Shown here: positions 50,923-61,145 of the stretch, piece by piece
Numbering within the stretch: the first letter of the stretch is position 1
How the letters are laid out: every line of letters begins with the position of its first letter
Source of the DNA: Corynebacterium uropygiale
Lineage (GTDB): Bacteria > Actinomycetota > Actinomycetes > Mycobacteriales > Mycobacteriaceae
Length of the DNA: 64,000 nt
Direction of reading: 5' to 3'
Assembly (NCBI RefSeq): GCF_021568315.1
Contig: NZ_JAKGSI010000002.1
Span: forward strand, 310,001-374,000
Program-made: the position numbers and the translations under genes
Notes under the pieces: model-generated
The model's input: only the letters and a program-made list of their open reading frames with translations
Told to the model about the DNA's origin: nothing
Databases searched by the model: none

Positions 50923-52376
50923 GTGGTGGTTTTCGTTCCCGATCCCGGCGCTCGCCTCGGCGGGATGGGCGCTCGGAGGCCCAGGACCGTCGCAGCCCTG
51001 CCCAGCGCACCCAGGCGGTGCGCGCGGAGAAGAGGGGACGCGCCCTGGGCGTGGACAAGGCGCGGGCCGTGGCCTATGAGGTCATCCGCGCTGTTCACGC
51101 GGAGGATGCCTATGGCAACATCGCGCTCTCATCGCTTCTCAGAGATCGGCGGATGCATGGGCGGGATGCCGCCTTCGCGACGGAGATCACCTACGGGACC
51201 CTGCGCACCGAGGGGACGCTCGATCGCATCATCGAGCACTGCTCCTCCCGCCCGCTCCGGGACATTGATCCGCTGGTCCTCGACGCCCTGCGCCTCGGCG
51301 CCTATCAGCTGCTGTACACCAAGGTGGATGCCCACGCCGCCGTGGACACGAGCGTGACCATCGTCGGTTCCATGGCCTCTCAGCGGGTGCGGGGCTTTGC
51401 CAACGCGATTCTCCGCGAGATCTCTCGCCACCCACGTGAGTGGTGGCTGGACACGCTGTGCCCCGCGGGGGAGATCGATGCTCTTGCTTTTCGCTATCAC
51501 CACCCGCGCTGGATCGCGGACTCTTTCTCCCGCGTCCTGGGTCTCGGTGACCTGGAGGCTGCCCTCGAGGCGGACTCTCAGCGCCCGACGGTCCACCTTG
51601 CCGCCCGGCCCGGGGAAATCACCGCCGAGGAGCTGGCGCTCAGCTGCGGCGGCGAGGTCGGTCGCTATTCGCCCTACGCGGTCTACCTTCCGGGCGGCGC
51701 GCCCGGGGATATCCCCGCCGTGAAAGAGGGCATGGCCGCGGTGCAGGACGAGGGCTCGCAGCTCATCGCCCGGGCTCTCGTCGAGGCCCCTCTCGAGGGC
51801 GACGACGGCGGCCGCTGGCTCGACCTCTGCGCGGGCCCCGGCGGCAAGGCGGCCCTCATGGGGGCGCTGGCCCGCATTGAGCAGGCGCACGTCGACGCGG
51901 TGGAGGTCTCCGAGCACCGGAGCACGCTCATCCGCCACGCCGTGACTGGGCTCCCCGTCACCGTCCACACGATGGATGGGCGTCACCCCGATCTGCCCGG
52001 CGGCTATGACCGGGTGCTCGTCGATGCGCCGTGCTCGGGCCTCGGCTCGCTGCGGCGCCGGCCGGAGGCCCGGTGGCGGAAGAAGGAGTCCGACATCGCG
52101 GAGCTTACTGCCCTGCAGTGGGAGCTCCTGAGCTCGGCGCTGAGACTGGTGCGCCCGGGTGGCGTCGTCGTCTATTCCACGTGTTCGCCTGACCTGCGGG
52201 AAACCCGCGATATCGTCGACCGCGCGGTGGCGGAGACCGGGGCGACGGAACTCAATGCCCAGGAGCTTCTGCCCGTCGCCATGCCCGGGGTAGGCGATCA
52301 CCTCTCGGTGACCCTGTGGCCGCACCGCCATGGCACGGACGCCATGTTCTTTGCCGCACTTCGTCGGACAGACTAG
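50919..52376 (+). CDS. rsmB: 16S rRNA (cytosine-C5) methyltransferase RsmB family
   Basis: RsmB (Fmu/Sun) methylates C967 of 16S rRNA. The 485 residues have an Arg-rich N-terminus, a NusB-like RNA-binding domain (~45-180, [17 protein letters not shown]) and a SAM methyltransferase domain with [35 protein letters not shown] (catalytic Cys) and YSTCSPD (second Cys). ATG 50919 overlaps fmt; GTG 50910 is an alternative. It completes def-fmt-rsmB. Confidence 0.93.
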   Translation: MSGGFRSRSRRSPRRDGRSEAQDRRSPAQRTQAVRAEKRGRALGVDKARAVAYEVIRAVHAEDAYGNIALSSLLRDRRMHGRDAAFATEITYGTLRTEGTLDRIIEHCSSRPLRDIDPLVLDALRLGAYQLLYTKVDAHAAVDTSVTIVGSMASQRVRGFANAILREISRHPREWWLDTLCPAGEIDALAFRYHHPRWIADSFSRVLGLGDLEAALEADSQRPTVHLAARPGEITAEELALSCGGEVGRYSPYAVYLPGGAPGDIPAVKEGMAAVQDEGSQLIARALVEAPLEGDDGGRWLDLCAGPGGKAALMGALARIEQAHVDAVEVSEHRSTLIRHAVTGLPVTVHTMDGRHPDLPGGYDRVLVDAPCSGLGSLRRRPEARWRKKESDIAELTALQWELLSSALRLVRPGGVVVYSTCSPDLRETRDIVDRAVAETGATELNAQELLPVAMPGVGDHLSVTLWPHRHGTDAMFFAALRRTD

Positions 52377-52382
52377 TCCGGC

Positions 52383-52388
52383 TACACT
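52383..52388 (+). promoter_or_regulatory. -10 element of rpe, leaderless type
   Basis: TACACT is followed by 7 nt and ATG 52396. Because the transcript would begin at the start codon, no leader riboswitch can control the downstream rib genes from here. Confidence 0.6.
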
Positions 52389-52395
52389 AAACGGT

Positions 52396-53079
52396 ATGAG
52401 TGCTGCCCCCATCATTGCGCCGTCGATCCTTGCTGCCGATTTCTCCCGCCTCGGCGAGGAGATCGCGCGGGTCCCGGAGGCCGATTGGATCCACGTGGAC
52501 ATCATGGATGGCCACTTTGTTCCCAACCTGTCCTTCGGACCAGGGATCACCGCCACTGTTGACCAGATCACGGACAAGGTTCTCGACGTCCACCTCATGA
52601 TCGAGAACCCGGAGCGGTGGATTGAGACCTACGTCAAGGCGGGGGCAGACTGCATTATCTTCCACGTGGAGGCTGTCTCTGACGTGGTCAAGGTGGCCAA
52701 GCAGATCCGCAGCCACGGGGTGCGTGCTGGCTTCTCGCTGCGCCCGGGCACGCCGATTGAGCCCTACCTCCACGTCCTCGAACACGTCGATGAGGTGCTC
52801 GTCATGTCCGTGGAGCCGGGCTTCGGCGGGCAGTCCTTCATGCCGGATCAGCTGGATAAGGTCCGCACTCTCCGCGCCGTCATTGATGCCAACGGGCTCG
52901 ATGTGACCATTGAGATCGACGGCGGGATCGGCGCCGCAACCATCGAGCAGGCTGCCGAGGCCGGGTGCGATGCCTTCGTGGCGGGCTCCGCCGTGTACGG
53001 TGCGGAGGACCCCAACGAGGAGATTCGGACCCTGCGTGCCCTCGCAGCGGGCGCCCGGAACGCTGAACACCATGACTAA
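52396..53079 (+). CDS. rpe: Ribulose-phosphate 3-epimerase
   Basis: Rpe interconverts ribulose-5-phosphate and xylulose-5-phosphate in the pentose phosphate pathway. The 227-residue TIM barrel shows APSILAADFSRLGEEI, HVDIMDGHFVPNLSFGP (metal His/Asp), VLVMSVEPGFGGQSF and VTIEIDGGIG. It overlaps ribD by 8 bp, placing supply of ribulose-5-phosphate, a riboflavin precursor, in the rib operon. Confidence 0.96.
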   Translation: MSAAPIIAPSILAADFSRLGEEIARVPEADWIHVDIMDGHFVPNLSFGPGITATVDQITDKVLDVHLMIENPERWIETYVKAGADCIIFHVEAVSDVVKVAKQIRSHGVRAGFSLRPGTPIEPYLHVLEHVDEVLVMSVEPGFGGQSFMPDQLDKVRTLRAVIDANGLDVTIEIDGGIGAATIEQAAEAGCDAFVAGSAVYGAEDPNEEIRTLRALAAGARNAEHHD

Positions 53080-54109
53080 TCCCCCTACCGTGATGGCCGC
53101 CTTGGAGGCGGCCATCGCCGCGTCTGAGCAGGTTGTAGGGACGACGAGCCCGAACCCTCCCGTCGGGGCGGCCATCCTCTCCGCCGAGGGTGAACTCGTG
53201 GGAGTGGGCGCCACCCAACCGCCCGGCGGGCCCCACGCGGAAGTGATGGCCCTGCGCGCCGCGGGGGAGCGGGCGCGCGGGGGGACGGCCGTCGTCACCC
53301 TCGAGCCCTGCCATCACGTGGGGAGGACGGGACCGTGTAGCCATGCCCTCCTGGGGGCGGGTATCCGTACGCTCTACTACGCCCATGAGGACGCCACGCC
53401 CCCTGCCGCCGGCGGCGCGGAGTGGCTGCGCCAGCAGGGGATGGAGGTGCATCGGCTCGACGTCGAGGTGCCCACCCTGCGCCCGTGGCTGCGCGCGATG
53501 GCGCTCGGCCGGCCGCACGTCACGCTGAAGTGTGCGCAAACCCTCGATGGTTTCACCGCCGCGCCGGACGGCACGAGCCAGTGGATCACCGGGCTGGAGG
53601 CCCGCGCCTGGGTGCATCGGGACCGCGCCCGGCGCGATGCCATCATTATCGGCACGGGCACGGCGCTGGCCGATAACCCCTCCTTGACGGCGCGAACCCC
53701 GGAAGGGGAGCTGCTGGAGCGGCAGCCTCGCCGGGTGGTCATCGGGAGGCGGTCCCTCGATCCTGAGCGGACCAGCAACCTCCATCGTCTGGGTTTTGAG
53801 CAGTATGATTCGCCCGCGGCGGCGCTCGCGGCGCTCTGGGAGGAGGGTGCGCGGGATGTCCTCGTCGACGGCGGGGCCGGCCTTCTCACGAGCTTTCTCG
53901 AGGAGGGCCTGGCTGATGCCCTCCAGGTCTACGTCGCGCCGCTCCTTCTTGGTGAGGGGCGCGGGACGCTCTGCCGCCCCCTTGCCCGGACCCTCGCCGA
54001 GGCCACGCGACTGCACCAACGATCTCTCCATCAGGTGGGTGAGGACATCCTGTGGGAGCTCACCCTCGACCGGGACGAAGAAAGGAATCCCGCATGTTCA
54101 CCGGAATAG
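53072..54109 (+). CDS. ribD: Bifunctional riboflavin deaminase/reductase
   Basis: RibD carries out deamination and reduction of the pyrimidine intermediate in riboflavin synthesis. The 345 residues have an N-terminal deaminase with zinc ligands PHAEVMAL and EPCHHVGRTGPCSHAL, and a C-terminal reductase (~145-345, VTLKCAQTLDGFTAAPDG). ATG 53072 overlaps the end of rpe by 8 bp; the frame extends upstream inside rpe without homology. Confidence 0.95.
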   Translation: MTNPPTVMAALEAAIAASEQVVGTTSPNPPVGAAILSAEGELVGVGATQPPGGPHAEVMALRAAGERARGGTAVVTLEPCHHVGRTGPCSHALLGAGIRTLYYAHEDATPPAAGGAEWLRQQGMEVHRLDVEVPTLRPWLRAMALGRPHVTLKCAQTLDGFTAAPDGTSQWITGLEARAWVHRDRARRDAIIIGTGTALADNPSLTARTPEGELLERQPRRVVIGRRSLDPERTSNLHRLGFEQYDSPAAALAALWEEGARDVLVDGGAGLLTSFLEEGLADALQVYVAPLLLGEGRGTLCRPLARTLAEATRLHQRSLHQVGEDILWELTLDRDEERNPACSPE

Positions 54110-54720
54110 TGACGGCCATCGGCAGCATCGAGGAGATCATCTCCGGCGAGGAGTCGATCCAGCTTCGCATCAAGGCCCCCGGGGTGCTCGACGACGCCCA
54201 CCTCGGCGACTCCCTCGCGGTCAACGGCGTGTGCTTGACCGTGACGTCGACGGAGGGGGATACCTTCACTGCTGATTGCATGAAGCAGACCCTCGACCTC
54301 ACGACGCTCGGAAGCCTCCAGCCGGGTGACCGCGTGAATATCGAGCCGGCCCTGGCCGTGGGCGGGAGGCTCGGTGGGCACATCGTCCAGGGGCATGTGG
54401 ACACCACCGCGGAGCTGATCAGCCGGCAGCACACCGAGCAGTGGGACGTCCTGCGCTTCGCGCTGCCCGCCGCATACCGGCGCTATGTTGTCCCGCAGGG
54501 ATCGATCGCGCTCAACGGCACCTCGCTCACCGTGAGCGCCGTGGGGGAGGACTGGTGTGAGGTCTCCCTCATCCCGACGACTCTCGCCGAGACCACCCAT
54601 GGGGAACTGCAGGTCGGTGACCGGGTGAACGTCGAGGTCGATGTGCTCGGTAAATACGTGGAACGGCTGCTCTCCGCGGAGAGCTACCCCCGGCCGTTCG
54701 CTGAGGGAACGACTGACTAG
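54094..54720 (+). CDS. ribE: Riboflavin synthase alpha chain
   Basis: This enzyme dismutates two lumazines to riboflavin. The 208 residues begin with the family hallmark MFTGIV and show the internal duplication of two similar barrels (~1-95 and ~98-195), including [17 protein letters not shown] 54094 follows GAAAGGA and overlaps ribD by 16 bp. The gene is called ribC in some Gram-positive naming. Confidence 0.95.
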   Translation: MFTGIVTAIGSIEEIISGEESIQLRIKAPGVLDDAHLGDSLAVNGVCLTVTSTEGDTFTADCMKQTLDLTTLGSLQPGDRVNIEPALAVGGRLGGHIVQGHVDTTAELISRQHTEQWDVLRFALPAAYRRYVVPQGSIALNGTSLTVSAVGEDWCEVSLIPTTLAETTHGELQVGDRVNVEVDVLGKYVERLLSAESYPRPFAEGTTD

Positions 54721-54730
54721 GGTGGGCACG

Positions 54731-56017
54731 GTGAGAGAAGAACAGTCGAGTTCTGTGCGCTTAGACAGCGTCGAGGAGGCCATCGCCGATATCGCTGCTG
54801 GCCGGGCGGTGGTGGTCGTGGACGACGAGGGCCGCGAGAACGAGGGGGACCTCATCTTCGCGGCAGAGAAGGCCACCCCCGAGCTCGTGGCGTTCATGGT
54901 GCGATACACCTCCGGCTACATCTGCGTCCCCCTCGAGAGGGAGGACGCGGCGCGGCTCAACCTCCCGCCCATGGTGGCCCGCAACGAGGATGTTCGCGGC
55001 ACCGCGTACACCATCACCGTCGACGCCGCGACCGGCACGACGGGCATCTCGGCGCGCTCCCGCTGCGAGACGATCCTGCGGCTGGCTAACCCGACGTCGA
55101 CCCCCGGGGAGTTCACCCGGCCGGGGCACGTGGTGCCGCTGCAGGCGTGCCCGGGAGGCGTCCTCGTGCGTGATGGGCACACGGAGGCGAGCGTTGATCT
55201 CGCCCGCGCTGCCGGCTTGCGCCCGGCGGGGGTGCTCTGCGAGATCGTCAGCGAGAAGGACCCCACGGACATGGCCCGTGCCCCGGAGCTGCGCGCCTTC
55301 GCCGACCGCCATGGCCTGCATATGATCTCCATCGAGCAGCTCATTCACTGGCGCCGCGAGAACGAGATCCAGGTGGAGCGCGTGGCAGAGACGCGCCTTC
55401 CCACCGATTATGGCGAGTTTCGCGCGATCGGCTACCGCAACACCATCACGGGCCTGGAGCACATCGCCCTCGTCTGCGGTGATGTCAGCGCCCCCGATGC
55501 CGGGGACGTGTGGGTGCGCGTCCACTCGGAGTGCCTCACCGGGGACGTCTTTGGTTCCCGACGCTGCGATTGCGGCGAGCAGCTCCACGAGTCCATGCGG
55601 GCAATCCACAAGCGCGGCCGGGGCGTCATCGTCTACCTGCGCGGCCAGGAGGGACGCGGGATCGGCCTCATGGCGAAGCTGCGGGCCTATCGCCTCCAGG
55701 ACGAGGGGGCGGACACCGTCGACGCGAACCTCGAACAGGGGCTGCCGGCGGATAGCCGGGAGTACTCGGCGGCCATCCAGATCGTTCGTGACCTGGGGAT
55801 TCACTCTATTAAGCTCATGAGCAACAACCCCGATAAGCATCACGCCCTCCACGGGCACGGGGTGAGCGTGGCCGGCCGGGTTCCCATCGACCTGGAGCCC
55901 AATGAGGACAACATCCGTTATCTCAGGACGAAGCGCGATCGCATGGGGCATGACCTCCCCTCGGTGGCGCGCTGGGATGCGGCACATCTGCGGCATATCA
56001 AGGAGAAGCATGAGTAA
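54731..56017 (+). CDS. ribBA: Bifunctional DHBP synthase / GTP cyclohydrolase II
   Basis: RibBA supplies both riboflavin precursors. In 428 residues, the N-terminal half is 3,4-dihydroxy-2-butanone-4-phosphate synthase ([18 protein letters not shown]) and the C-terminal half is GTP cyclohydrolase II ([21 protein letters not shown] zinc Cys residues, [12 protein letters not shown]). GTG 54731 is my best start; GTG 54722 adds three residues. It overlaps ribH by 8 bp. Confidence 0.95.
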   Translation: MREEQSSSVRLDSVEEAIADIAAGRAVVVVDDEGRENEGDLIFAAEKATPELVAFMVRYTSGYICVPLEREDAARLNLPPMVARNEDVRGTAYTITVDAATGTTGISARSRCETILRLANPTSTPGEFTRPGHVVPLQACPGGVLVRDGHTEASVDLARAAGLRPAGVLCEIVSEKDPTDMARAPELRAFADRHGLHMISIEQLIHWRRENEIQVERVAETRLPTDYGEFRAIGYRNTITGLEHIALVCGDVSAPDAGDVWVRVHSECLTGDVFGSRRCDCGEQLHESMRAIHKRGRGVIVYLRGQEGRGIGLMAKLRAYRLQDEGADTVDANLEQGLPADSREYSAAIQIVRDLGIHSIKLMSNNPDKHHALHGHGVSVAGRVPIDLEPNEDNIRYLRTKRDRMGHDLPSVARWDAAHLRHIKEKHE

Positions 56018-56483
56018 AGAAGGCTTACCCGGAGTCCACTATGTTGACGCGACGGGGCTCAGCGTGGCCGTCGTGACGTCCTCGTGGAATGAGGAGATCT
56101 GCGGCCAGCTGCACCGTCGAGCCATCGAGACGGCGCGGGAGTGCCATGCGGACGTGAGCGCCTACCGCGTCATCGGGGCGCTGGAGTTGCCGGTCGTCGT
56201 CCAGGAGGCGGCGGAGGTCAACGACGCGGTGGTGGCGCTCGGCTGCGTTATCCAGGGCGGCACCCCGCACTTCGACTATGTCTGCGATTCTGTGACGCAG
56301 GGCCTCACCCGGATCGCGCTCGATAGCTCTACCCCCGTGGGCAATGGGGTGCTCACCACCTACACCGAGGAGCAGGCCCGGGAGCGCGCGGGATTCCCGG
56401 ACTCCCTGGAGGACAAGGGTGCCGAGGCGATGATCGCCGCCCTCCACACGGCGTGTCTCCTCCGCGACATGCGCGATGAGTAA
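56010..56483 (+). CDS. ribH: Lumazine synthase (riboflavin synthase beta chain)
   Basis: RibH condenses DHBP with the pyrimidine to make lumazine and usually forms 60-mer or pentamer shells. The 157 residues contain [38 protein letters not shown] (catalytic His) and [19 protein letters not shown] 56010 follows AAGGAG. Its stop TAA forms the first bases of the next gene's -10. Confidence 0.96.
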   Translation: MSKEGLPGVHYVDATGLSVAVVTSSWNEEICGQLHRRAIETARECHADVSAYRVIGALELPVVVQEAAEVNDAVVALGCVIQGGTPHFDYVCDSVTQGLTRIALDSSTPVGNGVLTTYTEEQARERAGFPDSLEDKGAEAMIAALHTACLLRDMRDE

Positions 56484-56486
56484 AGT
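56481..56486 (+). promoter_or_regulatory. -10 element of the PH-domain gene, leaderless type
   Basis: TAAAGT begins with the ribH stop codon and is followed by 8 nt and GTG 56495. Confidence 0.5.
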
Positions 56487-56494
56487 AGGTCTAC

Positions 56495-57037
56495 GTGACG
56501 AACAAGCCTGAAAAGAAGCCGACGAAGAGCTACTCCGTTTCCGACGCTGATCGCCAGGTGTACACCGCCGCCGATGCCGCGTTGACGACGACGAAGCCCT
56601 GGGAGTTCGAGGCCTCGTCCCCGGCCCTCCGCGTGGTGGCGATCGTGCTGGCGGTGGTGGTGCTGGCGGTGCACCTGGGGATGTCGCTCGTCGTGGACAA
56701 GGGGAGCACGGGTTTGGCCCTCACTGCGGTGGATAAGTGGGCCTTCTTGGGGGTTGGTATCGTCATCGCGATTCTCGCTCTGCTGGCCTTCCTCCGCCCG
56801 CGCGTGCGCGCGAACGAGGATGGGGTGCAGGTGCGCAACATCATCGGCACCCGTTTCTACCCGTGGTCGGTGATCTACGGGCTGCGCTTCCCCAAGGGCA
56901 GCCGGATGGCACTGCTGGAGCTTCCTGACTTTGAGTATGTTCCCCTGTGGGCCATCCAGTCGATGGACGGGGTGCGAGCGATCAAAGCGGTCGAGGAGTT
57001 CCGCCGCCTGGAGTCCGCCTACATGCCGAAGGAGTGA
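56495..57037 (+). CDS. PH-domain-like membrane protein
   Basis: This 180-residue protein of unknown function has a hydrophilic N-terminus, two membrane segments (VVAIVLAVVVLAVHLGMSLVV at ~44-64; KWAFLGVGIVIAILALLAFL at ~78-97) and a C-terminal bacterial PH-like domain (RVRANEDGVQVRNIIGTRFYPWSVIYGLRF). Such proteins are common in actinobacteria at this locus. It lies between ribH and uvrC (12-bp gap to uvrC). No enzymatic motif is seen. Confidence 0.7.
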   Translation: MTNKPEKKPTKSYSVSDADRQVYTAADAALTTTKPWEFEASSPALRVVAIVLAVVVLAVHLGMSLVVDKGSTGLALTAVDKWAFLGVGIVIAILALLAFLRPRVRANEDGVQVRNIIGTRFYPWSVIYGLRFPKGSRMALLELPDFEYVPLWAIQSMDGVRAIKAVEEFRRLESAYMPKE

Positions 57038-57049
57038 TGAGCCTCCGTC

Positions 57050-59137
57050 GTGGCTGATCCACAGACCTACCGCCCAGCTGCCGGAACCATTCCGACGCAG
57101 CCGGGCGTCTATAAGTTTCGCGACCCCGAGCGACGGGTCATCTACGTGGGCAAGGCGAAGAACCTTCGCGCCCGCCTCTCCAATTACTTCCAGGACGTCA
57201 CCCAGCTGCACCCCCGCACCCGGCAGATGGTCTTTCACGCCTCCAGCGTGGAGTGGACCGTGGTGGCCAGCGAGGTGGAGGCCCTCCAGCTGGAATACAC
57301 CTGGATTAAGAAGTTCGATCCCCGCTACAACGTCAAGTACCGCGATGATAAGACCTATCCCTCGCTTGCGGTCTCTGTGCGGGAGCGCTTTCCCCGCGCG
57401 TTCTTCTATCGGGGGCCCCGCCGTCGAGGAGTGCGCTACTTCGGGCCCTATTCCCACGCCTGGGCGGTCCGCGAAACCCTCGACCTGCTCACCCGCGTCT
57501 TCCCCATGCGCACGTGCTCCGCGGGGGTTCTGCACCGGCACGAGACGCTCGGGCGTCCCTGCCTGCTCGGTTATATCGACAAGTGCGCGGCGCCGTGCGT
57601 CGGTCGCGTGAGCGAGGAGGAGCACCGCCAGATCGTCGACGGCCTCGTGTCCTTCATGTCCGGCCGGACCGACGCCGTCACCCGCTCGCTCACCCGGGAC
57701 ATGGAGAAGGCCGCGGAGGAACTGGACTTTGAACGGGCCGCCCGGCTGCGCGATGACCTCCACGCCATCCACAAGGTTATGGAGCAGCAGGCCGTCGTGC
57801 TGGGGGATGGGACCGACGCCGACCTCATCGGGATCTGCTCGGATGAGCTCGAGGCCTCGGTGCAGATCTTCCAGGTGCGCGAAGGGCGGATTCGCGCCCA
57901 GCGCGGCTGGGTGGTGGAAAAGGCAGGGGACCAGGCCACCGATACCGGCCCCGTGCCCGAGGGGGAGCAGGACCCCGCCCTGCCGGCCCTCGTCCAGAAC
58001 TTCCTCCTGCAGTTTTATGGTGACGCCATCGAGCGCGCCGCCGCCGAGGCTCAGGAGGATGAGGAGCTCATCGAGCGCCGAGGTGTGGACCACGAGTCCC
58101 ACGAGCAGCACGCGCGGACCCACGTCATCCCGCGCGAGATCCTTGTCCCCGTGCTGCCCACGGACACCGAGGACATCCGCGCCTGGTTGAGCGAGCGCCG
58201 CGGCGCCGCCGTGGACCTGCGCGTCCCCCAGCGCGGGGACAAACGAGCGCTGGCTGACACCGTCGAGAACAATGCCCGCGAGGCCCTCAAGCAGCACAAG
58301 CTGCGTCGAATCGGGGACCTCACGGCGCGCTCGGCGGCGCTGCAGGATATTCAGGACGCGCTGGAGATGGACGCGGCTCCGCTGCGCATTGAGTGCACCG
58401 ATATCTCCCACATCCAGGGCACGGACGTGGTGGCCTCACTCGTGGTCTTTGAGGACGGGGCGCCGAAGAAGGCGGACTACCGCCGCTACCGCATCAAGGA
58501 GGCCGCGGGCGAGGGGCACTCCAACGATGTCGCCTCCATCGCGGAGGTGACGCGGCGGCGCTTCCTCCGCTACACGAAGGACAAGCTCGCGGTCCCGGAG
58601 GCCGAGGAGTTCGACGGCAGCACCTTCAGCGACGAGCGCGTGGAGGAAATGTCCACCGATCACCGCCGCTTCGCCTATGCCCCGCAGCTCTTCATCGTCG
58701 ACGGCGGGGCGCCCCAGGTGAACGCCGCCCAGGATGTTCTCGACGAGCTGGGGGTGCACGACGTCGTCCTCATCGGGTTGGCGAAGCGACTGGAGGAGGT
58801 CTGGCTGCCCGGCGAGGAGGAGCCGCTTATTCTGCCGCGCCAGTCCCAGGGCCTCTACCTGCTCCAACACATCCGCGATGAGGCCCACCGCTTCGCCATC
58901 ACCTACCACCGACAGCAGCGCAGCAAGCGCATGCGCCACTCCCAGCTGGATTCCATCCCGGGGTTGGGCGCCTCGAGGCGCAGTGCTCTTGTCCAGCACT
59001 TTGGGTCGGTGGCGCGGCTGAAGAAGGCGAGCGTGGAGGACATCGCTGAGGTTAAGGGCTTTGGCCCTGTGCTGGCGGAGAAGGTCTGGCGCGCCCTTCA
59101 CCCCGAATCCGCTGCTCGTGACGGGGCGGCCTCCTGA
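57050..59137 (+). CDS. uvrC: UvrABC excinuclease subunit C
   Basis: UvrC makes both incisions in nucleotide-excision repair. The 695 residues contain the GIY-YIG nuclease ([26 protein letters not shown], ~20-45), the Cys cluster region [28 protein letters not shown], the UVR domain ([20 protein letters not shown], ~220-240), an RNase H-like domain with [10 protein letters not shown] and [11 protein letters not shown], and helix-hairpin-helix repeats at the end. GTG 57050 is the start. It heads uvrC-rapZ-yvcK-whiA. Confidence 0.96.
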   Translation: MADPQTYRPAAGTIPTQPGVYKFRDPERRVIYVGKAKNLRARLSNYFQDVTQLHPRTRQMVFHASSVEWTVVASEVEALQLEYTWIKKFDPRYNVKYRDDKTYPSLAVSVRERFPRAFFYRGPRRRGVRYFGPYSHAWAVRETLDLLTRVFPMRTCSAGVLHRHETLGRPCLLGYIDKCAAPCVGRVSEEEHRQIVDGLVSFMSGRTDAVTRSLTRDMEKAAEELDFERAARLRDDLHAIHKVMEQQAVVLGDGTDADLIGICSDELEASVQIFQVREGRIRAQRGWVVEKAGDQATDTGPVPEGEQDPALPALVQNFLLQFYGDAIERAAAEAQEDEELIERRGVDHESHEQHARTHVIPREILVPVLPTDTEDIRAWLSERRGAAVDLRVPQRGDKRALADTVENNAREALKQHKLRRIGDLTARSAALQDIQDALEMDAAPLRIECTDISHIQGTDVVASLVVFEDGAPKKADYRRYRIKEAAGEGHSNDVASIAEVTRRRFLRYTKDKLAVPEAEEFDGSTFSDERVEEMSTDHRRFAYAPQLFIVDGGAPQVNAAQDVLDELGVHDVVLIGLAKRLEEVWLPGEEEPLILPRQSQGLYLLQHIRDEAHRFAITYHRQQRSKRMRHSQLDSIPGLGASRRSALVQHFGSVARLKKASVEDIAEVKGFGPVLAEKVWRALHPESAARDGAAS

Positions 59138-59176
59138 GTGAGGGCGGGCGGGAGGGCTCATGTCCGGGCTGCCCGT

Positions 59177-59182
59177 TAGGAT
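59177..59182 (+). promoter_or_regulatory. -10 element of rapZ, leaderless type
   Basis: TAGGAT is followed by 7 nt and ATG 59190. Confidence 0.5.
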
Positions 59183-59189
59183 AGTGGGC

Positions 59190-60095
59190 ATGACCAACAG
59201 CCAGCAGGATCACCCTGTCCGGGACACCCGTTTCAGCCAACCTCCCGTCCTTATCACCGGGATGTCGGGCGCCGGTTTGAGCAGCGCGGCGCGCGTGATG
59301 GAGGATCACGGCTGGTATGTGTCCCACAACCTGCCCTCCCAGCTCATCCTCGATCTCCTTGAGCTCTGCGCGCGGGAGGACTCGCCCGTGGACCGGGTGG
59401 CTGTGGTGACGGACGTCCGGGCGCGCATGTTCCCGGGCAGTATGCTCCAGACTCTCGACGAGCTCCGCGCGCGCGGCCTGGGCCCCACGATCCTCTTCCT
59501 TGAGGCTCGCGACGACGTGCTCATCAAGCGCTTCGACTCCGTCCGCCGGGTGCACCCGCTCCAGGCGGGGGACACCCTCAACGAGGGGATTCACCGCGAG
59601 CGGCTCTCCGTCTCGGAGATCAAGGAGTGCGCGGACATCGTCATTGACACTTCCGATCTCTCCGTGCACGACCTGCGCCGAGCCATTGAGCAGAGCTTCG
59701 CCACGATGCAGCGCGGCCACCAGCACGTCACGGTGCAATCCTTCGGCTTCAAGCACGGGGCCCCGCCGGACAGTGACGTCACGGTCGACGTCCGATTCCT
59801 CCCGAACCCCTATTGGGTGCCTGAGCTGCGCCGTTTCCGGGGCACGGATGAAGCCGTCTCGGACTACGTGCTCAGCCAGGAGGGGGCCGAGCCCTTCATC
59901 CGGGACCTCCTCTCGATGTTCGACACCATGCGCCCCGGCTACCGCCACGAGGGGAAGAACTTCATCACCCTCTCCGTCGGCTGCACGGGTGGGCACCACC
60001 GCTCGGTCGCGGTCGCGGAGGAGGTGGGCCGCCGCCTGCGCATGATCGACGGCCTGGACGTCAACGTCGTCCACCGGGACATTGCTCGACACTAG
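59190..60095 (+). CDS. rapZ: RapZ-family nucleotide-binding protein
   Basis: RapZ (YvcJ) is a P-loop-like protein that in E. coli links GlmZ RNA decay to cell-wall precursor levels; its role in actinobacteria is unknown. The 301 residues show [23 protein letters not shown], the Walker A position, where the usual Lys/Arg after GxG is Leu. The C-terminal domain has [28 protein letters not shown] and [11 protein letters not shown] 59190 follows a -10 element; ATG 59160 is alternative. It precedes yvcK, the conserved order. Confidence 0.92.
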   Translation: MTNSQQDHPVRDTRFSQPPVLITGMSGAGLSSAARVMEDHGWYVSHNLPSQLILDLLELCAREDSPVDRVAVVTDVRARMFPGSMLQTLDELRARGLGPTILFLEARDDVLIKRFDSVRRVHPLQAGDTLNEGIHRERLSVSEIKECADIVIDTSDLSVHDLRRAIEQSFATMQRGHQHVTVQSFGFKHGAPPDSDVTVDVRFLPNPYWVPELRRFRGTDEAVSDYVLSQEGAEPFIRDLLSMFDTMRPGYRHEGKNFITLSVGCTGGHHRSVAVAEEVGRRLRMIDGLDVNVVHRDIARH

Positions 60096-60116
60096 GAAGG
60101 CGGCTGAGTTTTCATC

Positions 60117-61145
60117 ATGGTTGAGCATTCCTCTTCTTCTGCCCTGCCCTCCTCACTGCGCAGCATGGCGTGTCTGGGCGGCGGGCACGGCCTGTACCAG
60201 ACTCTCTGCGCGGCACGTTTGTGTTCGCCGGAGACCATCTCCGCGGTGGTGACCGTCGCCGACGACGGCGGATCCTCCGGCCGGCTGCGTCGAGAACTCT
60301 CCCAGATCCCGCCGGGGGACCTGCGCATGGCCCTCGCCGCCCTCGCCGGAGACGACGAACGCGGCCAGCTCTGGGCGCGCACCCTTCAGCACCGCTTCGG
60401 TGGGCACGGGGCTCTCGCCGGGCATGCCGTCGGCAACCTCATGATCGCCGGCCTCAACGAGGTCCTTGGCGATGAACTCGCCGCCCTCGACGCCATTGGG
60501 GAGCTCACCGGCTCCGCCGGCCGAGTCTTCCCCGTGTGCACGGAGCCGCTGGACATGGAGGCTGACGTCTCTGGCCTCGACGAGGATCCGCGCATCATGC
60601 GCACCGTGCGCGGCCAGGTGGCGGTGGCCTCCACGGTGGGCCAGGTGCGCCGCGTGCGGATCATTCCGGACCGGCCGGTGGCCTGCCAGGAGGCGCTCGC
60701 GGCTATCGGGGAGTGCGATCTTCTCACGCTGGGGCCGGGCTCGTGGTTCTCCAGCGTCATCCCGCACCTCCTCATCCCCTCGGTGGTGGAGGCCATTTCT
60801 GCGAGCCCCGCGCTCAAGGTCGTGATCCTCAACCTCACCCCGGAGGCGGGTGAGACCTCGGGCTTCACGGCGGAGCGCCACATTCACATGCTCACCCAGC
60901 ATGCGCCGAGACTCCAGGTGGATCGGATTCTCATCGATGAGGACGTGGTGACCTCCCCGAGCGAGCGCAGCCACGTCGAGCGCGCCGCGCGTGCCTTGGG
61001 CGCCACCGTGTCCTATGCGCCGGTGCGCGAAGAGGATGATCGGGGTCGGTTTACGGACCGGCACTGCCCGCAGCGCTTGTCGGATGCGCTGCGCCGGATC
61101 TGGACGGAGTGGAGCGAGGAGAAGAGCGAGGGGAGGACGTCATGA
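60117..61145 (+). CDS. yvcK: Gluconeogenesis factor (YvcK/CofD-like)
   Basis: YvcK proteins bind UDP-sugars and affect carbon flux and cell-wall homeostasis; mycobacterial CuvA is a relative. The 342 residues contain MACLGGGHGLYQTLCAARL, VVTVADDGGSSGRLRREL, GHAVGNLMIAGLNEVLG and LTLGPGSWFSSVIPHLL. ATG 60117 gives the usual length. It overlaps whiA by 4 bp (ATGA). Confidence 0.93.
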   Translation: MVEHSSSSALPSSLRSMACLGGGHGLYQTLCAARLCSPETISAVVTVADDGGSSGRLRRELSQIPPGDLRMALAALAGDDERGQLWARTLQHRFGGHGALAGHAVGNLMIAGLNEVLGDELAALDAIGELTGSAGRVFPVCTEPLDMEADVSGLDEDPRIMRTVRGQVAVASTVGQVRRVRIIPDRPVACQEALAAIGECDLLTLGPGSWFSSVIPHLLIPSVVEAISASPALKVVILNLTPEAGETSGFTAERHIHMLTQHAPRLQVDRILIDEDVVTSPSERSHVERAARALGATVSYAPVREEDDRGRFTDRHCPQRLSDALRRIWTEWSEEKSEGRTS

